From UBA6522 sp963664945 (GTDB lineage Bacteria > Pseudomonadota > Gammaproteobacteria > Steroidobacterales > Rariloculaceae): DNA of 64,000 nucleotides. Below, piece after piece: positions 9,409-17,079 of the stretch (the stretch's first letter is position 1; each line of letters opens with the position of its first letter). The stretch spans positions 4,588,001-4,652,000 of the forward strand of contig OY761822.1 of the NCBI GenBank assembly GCA_963664945.1, written 5' to 3'. The translations under genes were made by a program, and so were the position numbers. Below the pieces are notes generated by a model. That model ran no database searches and had not been told where the DNA came from. It saw only the letters and a program-made list of their open reading frames with translations.

Positions 9409-9891
9409 ATGGCAAGTCAGCAATGGAATGCGCCGCCGGAACTGCAGATCGACGTGTCGAGAAAATGCGCCGTCTCGATCGAGACGAACCGTGGCACCAT
9501 CGAACTGGAGTTGTATCCGCAGCACGCCCCGCAGACCGTCAATAATTTTGTGTTCCTTGCGGGTCAGGGTTTCTACGACGGCGTCGTCTTTCATCGAGTC
9601 ATCGCGAATTTCATGATTCAGAGCGGCGACCCGACCGGTACCGGGCGCGGTGGCCCCGGGTATCGATTTGCCGATGAGTGCTACGGGAACCCGCTCAAGC
9701 ACGAGCGGTGCGTCATCTCGATGGCCAACGCCGGGCCGAATACAAATGGCAGCCAGTTCTTCATCACTCACCTTGCGACCCCCCATCTGGACGGCAGACA
9801 CACGGTGTTCGGGAAGGTAACGAGCGGCGAGGACATCGTGGATGCCATTCAACAGGGAGACACGATGACCAGTGTCAAGGTTGCTGGATGA
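9409..9891 (+). CDS. ppiB: Cyclophilin-type peptidyl-prolyl cis-trans isomerase
   Basis: A 160-residue protein with no signal peptide, so cytoplasmic. VVFHRVIANFMIQSGDPTG carries the catalytic arginine and FMIQ block, and NTNGSQFFITHL and LDGRHTVFGKV complete the cyclophilin active site; length matches PpiB. The ATG at 9409 sits seven bases after AAGGAG, so the ATG at 9394, which overlaps that site, is not the start. It assists proline isomerisation during folding. The downstream DUF6152 gene begins 50 bases later and may be co-transcribed. Confidence 0.92.
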   Translation: MASQQWNAPPELQIDVSRKCAVSIETNRGTIELELYPQHAPQTVNNFVFLAGQGFYDGVVFHRVIANFMIQSGDPTGTGRGGPGYRFADECYGNPLKHERCVISMANAGPNTNGSQFFITHLATPHLDGRHTVFGKVTSGEDIVDAIQQGDTMTSVKVAG

Positions 9892-9941
9892 GGGGCATCA
9901 ATTGCCGCTCCCGGCTCAAATGCAAGCAGGAGGAAACAGAC

Positions 9942-11045
9942 ATGTCGAAAAATATGAACAGGACTTTGGGTGCACTCGCACTGTTCCTGGCAGCGCTGGG
10001 CTTCGGCGCAAGCGTGACCGCCCATCACGGTCCGGGCCAGTTCACCTCGGGGCAGGCCGTGGAAGTGACGGGTGTTGTCACCGATGTCCGGCTGGTCAAT
10101 CCCCACGGTTATATCTATTTCGATGTCATGGCCGAGGACGGTACGGCCGTACCGTGGCGGTGTGAACTCCAGGCCGGCTCCCTGTTGCGGCGCGCCGGCT
10201 GGACCAACGATCTGTTCCCGGTCGGCGGGGAGATCACGGTGACGGGTGATCTTGGAGTGAACGAACCGACCGCCTGCGCCTTGCGCTCGGTCGTACTCGC
10301 TGACGGGAGTGTTCTCGAACGGTACGGCCAGCGCCGCGAAGTGATCGACGCGCCGGTTGGTGCGCGGCAGCGGACGGTCAACGGTCGGCTCGACCTGAAC
10401 GGCACATGGGCGGCGCCGCAGCGTAACCCGCTCGGTGGCACGGGCGGCGGTGGAATGGCCGGCGGCATGGCCGGTGGCATGGCCCCTGGCATGGGTGCAG
10501 GCGACCAGCCCGGCGGCATCGAACTGACCGCCGCGGGGCTTGCCGCCATCGAGGGCCTGACCGCGCAGGACAACCCCCGTTTCCACTGCATGGCCACCAA
10601 CATTTTCTTCGACTGGGAGTTCGACCGCCACGTCAACGAGATCATCCAGACAGAGGATACGATCACGCTGAAATACGGCCTCATGGATATCGAGCGGACG
10701 ATTCACATGAACATGGACGAACACCCCGACGACATCACGCCGTCACGCGCGGGTCATTCGATCGGCCACTGGGAGGACGACACGCTCGTCGTCGACACGG
10801 TCGGCTTCTCCGAGGGTTTCCTCCGTGCGGGCGGCGGTGGCCTTGCGAAACACAGCGACCAGATGCATGCGGTCGAACGGTTCACTTACGACGCCGAGAC
10901 ACAGGGTCTGACACGAACGTATACGGCGGAGGATCCGCTCTACTTCACCGGAACCTACAGCGGTCAGGACGTCGTCTATCCCTCCGACGTGCCCTTCGAG
11001 CCTTATGCCTGCGTGGAGCTGAAGGACGCGTTCATAGAGAATTAG
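9942..11045 (+). CDS. DUF6152 domain fused to GHSIGHW-type module, exported
   Basis: A 367-residue protein: signal peptide ending SVTAHHG, DUF6152 core (VVTDVRLVNPHGYIYFDV) to about residue 125, a GRLDLNGTW block, a Gly/Met-rich linker (GGGMAGGMAGGMAPGMGAG, about 168-186), then NPRFHCMATN and AGHSIGHWEDDTLVVDTVGF shared with the protein at 4091-5149. So this gene joins in one chain what elsewhere in the window is split over two genes. AGGAGG precedes the ATG. Function unknown. Confidence 0.78.
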   Translation: MSKNMNRTLGALALFLAALGFGASVTAHHGPGQFTSGQAVEVTGVVTDVRLVNPHGYIYFDVMAEDGTAVPWRCELQAGSLLRRAGWTNDLFPVGGEITVTGDLGVNEPTACALRSVVLADGSVLERYGQRREVIDAPVGARQRTVNGRLDLNGTWAAPQRNPLGGTGGGGMAGGMAGGMAPGMGAGDQPGGIELTAAGLAAIEGLTAQDNPRFHCMATNIFFDWEFDRHVNEIIQTEDTITLKYGLMDIERTIHMNMDEHPDDITPSRAGHSIGHWEDDTLVVDTVGFSEGFLRAGGGGLAKHSDQMHAVERFTYDAETQGLTRTYTAEDPLYFTGTYSGQDVVYPSDVPFEPYACVELKDAFIEN

Positions 11046-11109
11046 CGAGACTGCGTCGAACACGTGCACAGGTGGTAGCCTGCTGGCGTTGCGGGCGAAA
11101 GGATTGCAA

Positions 11110-12750
11110 GTGACCAGGCGCGTGCATGTCAGCCGGCGGCGATTCCTCGCAGGTTCCGCAGGCGCCATGGGAGCGGCATTCCTGAGCAGGATGCCGCTGG
11201 ACGCCATGGCCCAGGAGACGCCGCCGGCCACACCGGAATGGGATGCCGGGCGCGTGCGCCACCTGCTCCCCACCGTCAGCGATTCGCGGATCCTGCTCAA
11301 GGCCTCGTTTGATCGGCCATTGACGGACGCGCCAACCCTGCAGGTGGAGACCACCGCGATCACCGGCAGGATGAGCGATACGGCAGGCGAATACTGGCAG
11401 TTTCATGCGGGCCAGTTGCAGCCGGGTCGACGCTACACGCTCTCGCTGCAGGACTCGAACGGCCGCGCCCTGTGCGAACCCTGGCCCCTGTCGACATTCC
11501 CGGCGACATCGGCGACTCCGGAGCGTGCACGCATTCTTTTCTTTACCTGCGCTGGCGGACCCGGCGGCACTTACGAGGGGATCGGACAGCGGGAAGAATT
11601 CCTGCCGACCAGCATCCGCAACCGCCTGCTGCGTCGGGCGCTGTCGTTTCAGCCTGACGCCGCGGTCGCCAACGGGGATCACATCTACTCGGACCTTCAC
11701 GCTTGGCAGGGCGAAAACGCCGGGCAGTTGACCGAGGCCGGGCGCATCGCGAACTTCGATCACTCGGCCAGCGCGCTTGGCGGCAGCAACGAAGCGGCGA
11801 TCAAGGCAGCCGCCGGGCCGCAGATCGTGCCTGTCTACGGATGCGATTTCCGCTCCACGCCCGTCTTCTTCCTTCAGGACGACCACGACCACTGGGAGAA
11901 CGACGCGGTGACGGACGATTTCGCCAGTTACCCCGTCCAGTGGTTCCAGCTCCAGCTCGCGAGGGCGACGCAGCAACTCTATTACCCCGAGTTTCTGCCC
12001 GATCCACGGCGTCCAACCGGGCTTCCCTGGTCCTCGGCGGGTGACCGGGCTGATGTTTCCGAGAGTTTCGGCACCATCCGCATCGGCCGGCTCGCGGAGG
12101 TCCTGCTGTACGACGTGCGCCGTACCATGAATCTCGCCGGGCCGAACGCCGTCTTCGTGGATCACCAAGTGGAGCGCTGGCTGACCGACCGCACTCGCTC
12201 GACCGAAGTGCGCCACCTGGTACACGCACCGTCCAACCCGTTCGGCTGGAGCGCCGGGAAGTGGGGGGAGTGGTACCCGGACACATTGGACCCCGAAAGC
12301 GGCGCGCTGACCAGCGCGATCGACAAGCCCTACTGGCAGGAGGGCTGGTTGAGGCAACATGACCGCCTGGCAGCGGCGCTCAGCGCGCAAACGCAACGCA
12401 TCCCGTTGGTGGTCAGCGGCGACCTGCACGCCATCGGCACGGGCAGGTTTTCCCGCGCGGGCCAGCAAGATCTGCGCAGGAACCCCGTCACTGCCGTGCT
12501 GAGCGGCCCAATAGGCTCGGCCGAGCGCGGCTTCCCGTCCGTAGTCCGCGGAATCCCGGCAACGCCGCCAGCGCATCTCGACCTGGAGGAAATGCTGCCG
12601 CCGATCGAAGATCACGGATTTACCCTGGTCGACTTTCTCAGCGACCGGATCATGCTGCGGCAGTTCGCGTGGGACGTGGACCGGGAGCCGCTCGATGCCA
12701 TCGACCGGCTGGAGCCGATCTACACGACGGAGCTGGAGCGGCCCGGGTAG
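11110..12750 (+). CDS. PhoD-like metallophosphatase, Tat-exported
   Basis: A 546-residue protein with a Tat signal (VSRRRFLAGSAGAMGAAFL). Metal-binding blocks of the PhoD/alkaline phosphatase D superfamily are in order: FFTCAGG, VANGDHIYSDLH, LQDDHDHWEND and VVSGDLHAIG. These enzymes hydrolyse phosphodiesters or phosphomonoesters in the periplasm using Fe/Ca or similar metals. Start: GTG at 11110 with AAAGGA upstream; a TTG at 11089 is possible. It converges on the aldehyde dehydrogenase gene across 104 bases. No neighbouring phosphate genes are seen, so the substrate is open. Confidence 0.82.
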   Translation: MTRRVHVSRRRFLAGSAGAMGAAFLSRMPLDAMAQETPPATPEWDAGRVRHLLPTVSDSRILLKASFDRPLTDAPTLQVETTAITGRMSDTAGEYWQFHAGQLQPGRRYTLSLQDSNGRALCEPWPLSTFPATSATPERARILFFTCAGGPGGTYEGIGQREEFLPTSIRNRLLRRALSFQPDAAVANGDHIYSDLHAWQGENAGQLTEAGRIANFDHSASALGGSNEAAIKAAAGPQIVPVYGCDFRSTPVFFLQDDHDHWENDAVTDDFASYPVQWFQLQLARATQQLYYPEFLPDPRRPTGLPWSSAGDRADVSESFGTIRIGRLAEVLLYDVRRTMNLAGPNAVFVDHQVERWLTDRTRSTEVRHLVHAPSNPFGWSAGKWGEWYPDTLDPESGALTSAIDKPYWQEGWLRQHDRLAAALSAQTQRIPLVVSGDLHAIGTGRFSRAGQQDLRRNPVTAVLSGPIGSAERGFPSVVRGIPATPPAHLDLEEMLPPIEDHGFTLVDFLSDRIMLRQFAWDVDREPLDAIDRLEPIYTTELERPG

Positions 12751-12854
12751 CCTGCCCCGCCAGTCCCGGGTAGCCCGCCCTGCCAGTATTGCTTCCAATC
12801 AACAATCTGGAAGCAGCGCCGAACAATCTCCAGGTCGTCGCTCCGCGTCCGTCC

Positions 12855-14291
12855 TCAATATCTCATGTAGACGGTCCGCTTCTGCAGATAGCCCTCGATA
12901 CCGTAGATGCCGTCCTCTCCGCCCAGGCCGCTCATCTTGTGTCCGGTGTGATACCCCTGGATGTACCCGACGATGCCCTTGTTGAGGAAAATCGTGCCGG
13001 TTTCCATGCGATTGATGGCATCCATGTAGATTGCCGGATCGCGAGTCCAAAGGTAGGCGGACAAGCCGTCGGGGCGTGAGTTGGCGATGCCCAGCGCCTC
13101 TTCGTAATCCGATACCGTCACGATCGGTAGCACGGGTCCGAAAATTTCCTCCCGTACCGCAACGTTGTCGGCCGATGCGCCCAACAGCACGGTCGGCTCA
13201 TACCAGTTGCCGCTGTTGAACCGGGGCGCATCCGGCCGTTTGCCGCCCAATGCAAGCTCCGCACCGGCATCTGTCGACCGTGCGACGAGCCCTTCGATTC
13301 TTTCAAGTGCCTCAGCGGTTGTCAGCGGGCCCATCCCCTTGCTGGTCATGGGGTCCGCTATGTCGATTTTGCGCACGCGGTCCAGGAACTTGCCGATGAA
13401 TTCGTCGGCAACCGAATCTTCGACGAGCACGGTCTCGTTGCAGATACACACCTGGCCGCAGTTGGCGTAGCGGGCCACGGCCGCAGCCTCCACCGCCTCG
13501 TCGATATCGGCGTCCCGGAGCACGATGAAGGGCGCCTTTCCGCCCAGCTCCAGCGACAAGGCGGTAATGTTTCGCGCAGCCGCCTCCGCGATGGCCTGCC
13601 CCGCCCGGATGCTTCCGGTCAGCGTGATGAGGCGGGTGACCGGGCTCGCGACGAGCGCGGCGCCCACCTCCGCGCCGGTGCCGGTCAGCATGTTGATCAC
13701 GCCCCTGGGCAGGCCGGCCTCCAGCACGATCCTGCAGAACTCCGATGCCGTGACCGGGGTCGCCTCGTGAGGCTTGAGGACCATGGTATTCCCGGTGACC
13801 AACGCCGGACCCACCTTGCGGCCTATCAGCGCCAGAGGATAGTTGTAGGCACACAATCCGACAGTGACACCATACGGGACCTTGTGAATGTACAGCTGTT
13901 CGTTTGGCAGATCGGACGGAAAGATGTCACCGCCTATTCGACGCGCCGCTTCCGCAGCGTACCGGAGGTAGCGCAGCGTGTCGGCAACCTCCCCCCGGGC
14001 TTCCGCCAGCGTCTTGCCCTGCTCCATCACCAGAAGCCGTTCGAACAGTTTGCGTTCCTGCTCCACTCCGTCGGAAATCGCGTAGATGTATCGGGCACGC
14101 TCGACGGGCGGCAGCATTTGCCAATCCTTCTGCGCCCGTGCGGAGCTTTCAAGCGCCCTTTCAACATCGTCGGCGGTACAGGCGGGAACTTCCGCAAACA
14201 CCTCGCCATTGGCGGGGTTTTCCACCTGCATCCGCTCGCCGTTCGACGACTCGACCCAATCGTTATCGATGAACGCTCTGTAGAAATCCAT
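12855..14291 (-). CDS. Aldehyde dehydrogenase, AldA-like; candidate 3,6-anhydro-L-galactose or lactaldehyde dehydrogenase
   Basis: A 478-residue NAD(P)-dependent aldehyde dehydrogenase. Asn150 (AYNYP), Glu248 (LELGGK) and Cys282 (CGQVCIC) are the catalytic set. The C-terminal block YHTGHKMSGLGGEDGIYG is shared with E. coli lactaldehyde dehydrogenase and with the AHG dehydrogenases of agar degraders. With a cycloisomerase for 3,6-anhydro-L-galactonate encoded upstream, oxidation of 3,6-anhydro-L-galactose to the acid is the most economical role, but an aldehyde product of the adjacent cleavage enzymes is an alternative. GGGAGG six bases upstream fixes the ATG. It is the last gene of the long minus-strand operon. 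Confidence 0.82.
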   Translation of the reverse strand: MDFYRAFIDNDWVESSNGERMQVENPANGEVFAEVPACTADDVERALESSARAQKDWQMLPPVERARYIYAISDGVEQERKLFERLLVMEQGKTLAEARGEVADTLRYLRYAAEAARRIGGDIFPSDLPNEQLYIHKVPYGVTVGLCAYNYPLALIGRKVGPALVTGNTMVLKPHEATPVTASEFCRIVLEAGLPRGVINMLTGTGAEVGAALVASPVTRLITLTGSIRAGQAIAEAAARNITALSLELGGKAPFIVLRDADIDEAVEAAAVARYANCGQVCICNETVLVEDSVADEFIGKFLDRVRKIDIADPMTSKGMGPLTTAEALERIEGLVARSTDAGAELALGGKRPDAPRFNSGNWYEPTVLLGASADNVAVREEIFGPVLPIVTVSDYEEALGIANSRPDGLSAYLWTRDPAIYMDAINRMETGTIFLNKGIVGYIQGYHTGHKMSGLGGEDGIYGIEGYLQKRTVYMRY

Positions 14292-14365
14292 CAGCAACCT
14301 CCCTTCAAGGCTTTCCTGTGTAACACTACCGCTGCTCCGTCAGCCGCACCGATCGGCCCGCCCGC

Positions 14366-15118
14366 CTAATATGTCGCGCGGCCGCCGGACAAGTCGAATA
14401 CGGCCCCGGTGGTAAACGAGCACTCCTCCGAACACATCCAGGCCACCATGGCGGCTGTTTCTTCCACGGTCCCCATCCGTCCCATGGGTATCTTCGACAC
14501 CATGTAACCGATCTGCTCCTCGGTGACGTCCGCCAGCATCTCCGTTTCGATGACCGCCGGTGCGATCGCGTTGACTCGAATTCCGGTTCGCGCCAACTCC
14601 TTGCCGAGACTCTTGGTGAGCGCGATGACGCCCGCCTTGGAGACCGAGTACGCCGACGCATTCGGATTGCCGTCCTTGCCCGCCATCGACGAAATATTGA
14701 CGATGCGCCCGTATCCTTCCTGGCGCATGTACGGGACGATGGCGCGGCAGACGTGAAACGTCCCGTCCAGATTGACGCGCTGAACCTGCCGCCAGACATC
14801 CAGCGGATAGTCCTCAAGCGCTGCATTTTCGCCGGCTATTCCCGCGCAATTGACCAGCAGGTCGATGCCGCCCAGTTCCGCGGCCGTGGATTCGGCGCCC
14901 CTCTCGACCTGCGCGTAGTCCCCCACATCGGTGACCTGCGATGCAACCGTGCCCAGCGAGGAGAGTTTTCGCCGGGCATCTGCGAGCGTGCCCTCGCTGA
15001 CATCCCATATCGAAACGCTTGCGCCCGACTGAAGGAAACGCCGCGCCACGGCGTAGCCAACACCCCGGGCAGCCCCGGTCACGATGGCCCGCCGGCCGCT
15101 GAGATCGATCCGGTTCAT
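14366..15118 (-). CDS. Short-chain dehydrogenase, likely 2-keto-3-deoxy sugar acid dehydrogenase
   Basis: A 250-residue cytoplasmic SDR: TGAARGVG (NAD(P) site), NCAG, Ser in NISSMAG and YSVSK (catalytic Tyr/Lys). The C-terminus FDLSGGRATY is of the type I associate with 2-keto-3-deoxy-L-rhamnonate/fuconate dehydrogenases. Its start overlaps the stop of the fumarylacetoacetate-hydrolase-family gene by four bases (ATGA), which argues for a shared pathway: oxidation of the C4 hydroxyl followed by hydrolysis of the diketo acid. General SDR assignment is certain; the specific substrate is inference. Confidence 0.8.
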   Translation of the reverse strand: MNRIDLSGRRAIVTGAARGVGYAVARRFLQSGASVSIWDVSEGTLADARRKLSSLGTVASQVTDVGDYAQVERGAESTAAELGGIDLLVNCAGIAGENAALEDYPLDVWRQVQRVNLDGTFHVCRAIVPYMRQEGYGRIVNISSMAGKDGNPNASAYSVSKAGVIALTKSLGKELARTGIRVNAIAPAVIETEMLADVTEEQIGYMVSKIPMGRMGTVEETAAMVAWMCSEECSFTTGAVFDLSGGRATY

Positions 15119-16002
15119 GTGCTTCTGCCCGCGTGCATCCGTGTGCCAAGCTCCGCGGAGTCGAGTGGCACGACTTCCTGCATCTGCTCACCCAATCCTT
15201 CGATTCCCAGTGACACGCGGTCTCCGACCCTCAGGTAGATCGGCGGCTCCTTTGCGTATCCGATACCCGGCGGCGTTCCGGTGCAGATCAGGTCGCCCGG
15301 TTCGAGCCGAATGAATTCCGAGAGATTGCTGACGATAGCCGCGGGATCGAAAATCATTTCCCGTGTATTGCCCGTCTGCATGCGCTCACCGTTGACGTCG
15401 AGCCACATCTCAAGCTCCCTGGCATCGTCGACTTCATCGCCGGTAACGATCATCGGTCCCGTTGGGCAGAAGTTCGGGAATCCCTTGCCCTTGGCCCACT
15501 GCCCGCCCCGTTCGATCTGCCAGGCCCGCTCCGATACGTCGTTGACGACCGTAAACCCAAGCACATGATCCAGGGCTTCGCGTATGCCGACATTCAGCGC
15601 GGTCCTGCCGATCACGACACCCAGCTCCACCTCCCAATCGAGCCTTGTCATCGTTGGCGAATAGAGTATGGGATCGTTGGGTGCGCAAAATGAACCCGAT
15701 GACTTGTTGGACAGTATGGGCTCGGCCGGGATGGCGACGCCCGCCTCCCTTGCATGGTCCCGGTAGTTCATGCCGATCAGGTAGATGTTGCGGGGCTGGG
15801 TCATGGGCGTACCGATCCGCTGTCCATCGGTCGCCGCCACGGGAAGGGGGTCCAGGTCCGCATCGTCCAATGCCTCGTCGAGCAACGGGATCGTTTCCGG
15901 CGTAAAGTCCGGAACAAGCGACGAAACGTCACGCGCAACGCCCGATGCATCCACAACACAGGGCCGTTCCGCGCCCGCGGCGCCGATGCGAAGAAATTTC
16001 AT
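15115..16002 (-). CDS. Fumarylacetoacetate hydrolase family enzyme, candidate 2,4-diketo-3-deoxy-sugar-acid hydrolase
   Basis: A 295-residue protein. The metal ligands are present: two glutamates in DWEVELGVVIG and the aspartate in VVNDVSERAWQ. The blocks NYRDHA, GKGFPNFCPTGP and GDLICTGTPPGIG are standard for the family. Size and composition match 2,4-diketo-3-deoxy-L-fuconate/rhamnonate hydrolases, which release pyruvate plus a hydroxy acid. ATG at 16002 has GGGAA upstream; the longer open frame upstream lies inside the methyltransferase gene. It is transcribed after the methyltransferase and overlaps the SDR start. Confidence 0.82.
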   Translation of the reverse strand: MKFLRIGAAGAERPCVVDASGVARDVSSLVPDFTPETIPLLDEALDDADLDPLPVAATDGQRIGTPMTQPRNIYLIGMNYRDHAREAGVAIPAEPILSNKSSGSFCAPNDPILYSPTMTRLDWEVELGVVIGRTALNVGIREALDHVLGFTVVNDVSERAWQIERGGQWAKGKGFPNFCPTGPMIVTGDEVDDARELEMWLDVNGERMQTGNTREMIFDPAAIVSNLSEFIRLEPGDLICTGTPPGIGYAKEPPIYLRVGDRVSLGIEGLGEQMQEVVPLDSAELGTRMHAGRST

Positions 16003-16030
16003 GGCCGATTCCCGGTAGCAATCATGACGA

Positions 16031-17065
16031 TCAAAAGAGCTTCTTGCGATAGGCCTTGAGATAGGCGCGGCAATACCGATCGCCGTCCAGCAGCATGGTA
16101 CTCGCATGCATGTAGCCAACGGACGTTCTGTCAATGGCAACGATGCGTTCCAGACCGTTGGCGACGGGATCCATGATGCCGCTGTCGGCGCCGGCTTCAA
16201 TGGCCAGCACGGCAAAAGCATCGTTGATCAGCCGTCGGCAGGGCAGCCCGAAGGACACGTTGCTGAAACCGCCGGTGATGTGAATCTCGGGACCGTACTT
16301 TTCGCGCAGTTGCCCGATGGCGTCGAATACGTGGTTGCCGAATGACTGGTCCACGGAGATCGGGAACATCAGCGGGTCGATGAAGATGTCTCCGAGGGCG
16401 ATCCCCTGCGCGGTCGCCGCATCAACCATGCGGGACGCGTTGGCAACGCGTTCGGCGGCGCTCTGCGGCATCCCGGACTCGCCGGCAGCCGTGACGATGA
16501 CGCGTGTGCCGTATTTCCCGACCAGGTCCAGCACGACGATCCTCTCCAGCGAGGCGGAGTTCAAGAGCGGCCTTCCGGCGCGGTTGTCGCAGGCCTTCAG
16601 CCCGACTTCGATCGTGCCCGAGTTTGACGAATCCGCGCAAAGCGGTACCGAAGATCTCGACTGAACGAAACCCACGAGCCACCGCATGGCATCCTGCTGG
16701 TCCTGCTCGCGGACCGAGATTTCGTCGACATTGAGATCAAGGTAATCGGCGCCGCAGTCGATCTGGCTCTGAATCTGCCGTTCGAGGTATTCCTCGCCCA
16801 GCCTGGCACGCGCGGCATCGCCTGACATTGCCGCCTGCACGGCGACCTTCACGTGTTTGACGCGGCCTTCGTCGTAGTCCTGGGTTTTCTTGATGTCATC
16901 CGGGATCGGAAGCAACTGCTCCTGGCCTTCGGTATCGCTGAAACGAATGGCCTCCGCGCCATTGCCCGTCGTCACGATATGCTTGCCGCGCCGCAGATAG
17001 ACCCGCGTCGTATGGATGTTCTCCCCAATAACCGTAAAGCGGTCCTGAAGTCCTTCAAGCTGCAT
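16031..17065 (-). CDS. Methyltetrahydrofolate:corrinoid methyltransferase (pterin-binding family)
   Basis: A 344-residue TIM-barrel protein of the AcsE/MetH-domain pterin-binding family. IGENIHTTR opens the barrel, YLDLNVDE and the block GGFSNVSFGLPCRRLINDAF are the hallmarks of methyl-H4folate methyltransferases, followed by ADSGIMDPVANGL. Here it should pass the methyl group between the corrinoid protein and tetrahydrofolate; given an upstream methyl-donor enzyme, transfer onto folate is the likely direction. ATG at 17065 has AAGGAACCGG upstream and lies 14 bases after the activase stop. It is not a dihydropteroate synthase: it lies in a complete corrinoid gene set. Confidence 0.88.
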   Translation of the reverse strand: MQLEGLQDRFTVIGENIHTTRVYLRRGKHIVTTGNGAEAIRFSDTEGQEQLLPIPDDIKKTQDYDEGRVKHVKVAVQAAMSGDAARARLGEEYLERQIQSQIDCGADYLDLNVDEISVREQDQQDAMRWLVGFVQSRSSVPLCADSSNSGTIEVGLKACDNRAGRPLLNSASLERIVVLDLVGKYGTRVIVTAAGESGMPQSAAERVANASRMVDAATAQGIALGDIFIDPLMFPISVDQSFGNHVFDAIGQLREKYGPEIHITGGFSNVSFGLPCRRLINDAFAVLAIEAGADSGIMDPVANGLERIVAIDRTSVGYMHASTMLLDGDRYCRAYLKAYRKKLF

Positions 17066-17079
17066 GGCGTCCGGTTCCT

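Noticed and set aside
12855..16002. A plain L-fucose or L-rhamnose pathway
   Set aside because: The three enzymes would fit, but no fucose/rhamnose mutarotase, fucosidase or rhamnosidase is present, whereas the agar context is strong; kept only as an alternative.
16003..16221. An N-terminal extension of the FAH-family gene
   Set aside because: It lies entirely inside the methyltransferase gene in another frame and has no family similarity; the ATG at 16002 fits length and ribosome binding site.
16031..17065. Dihydropteroate synthase
   Set aside because: Same superfamily, but the GGFSNVSFGLP block and the operon indicate a methyl-H4folate:corrinoid methyltransferase.
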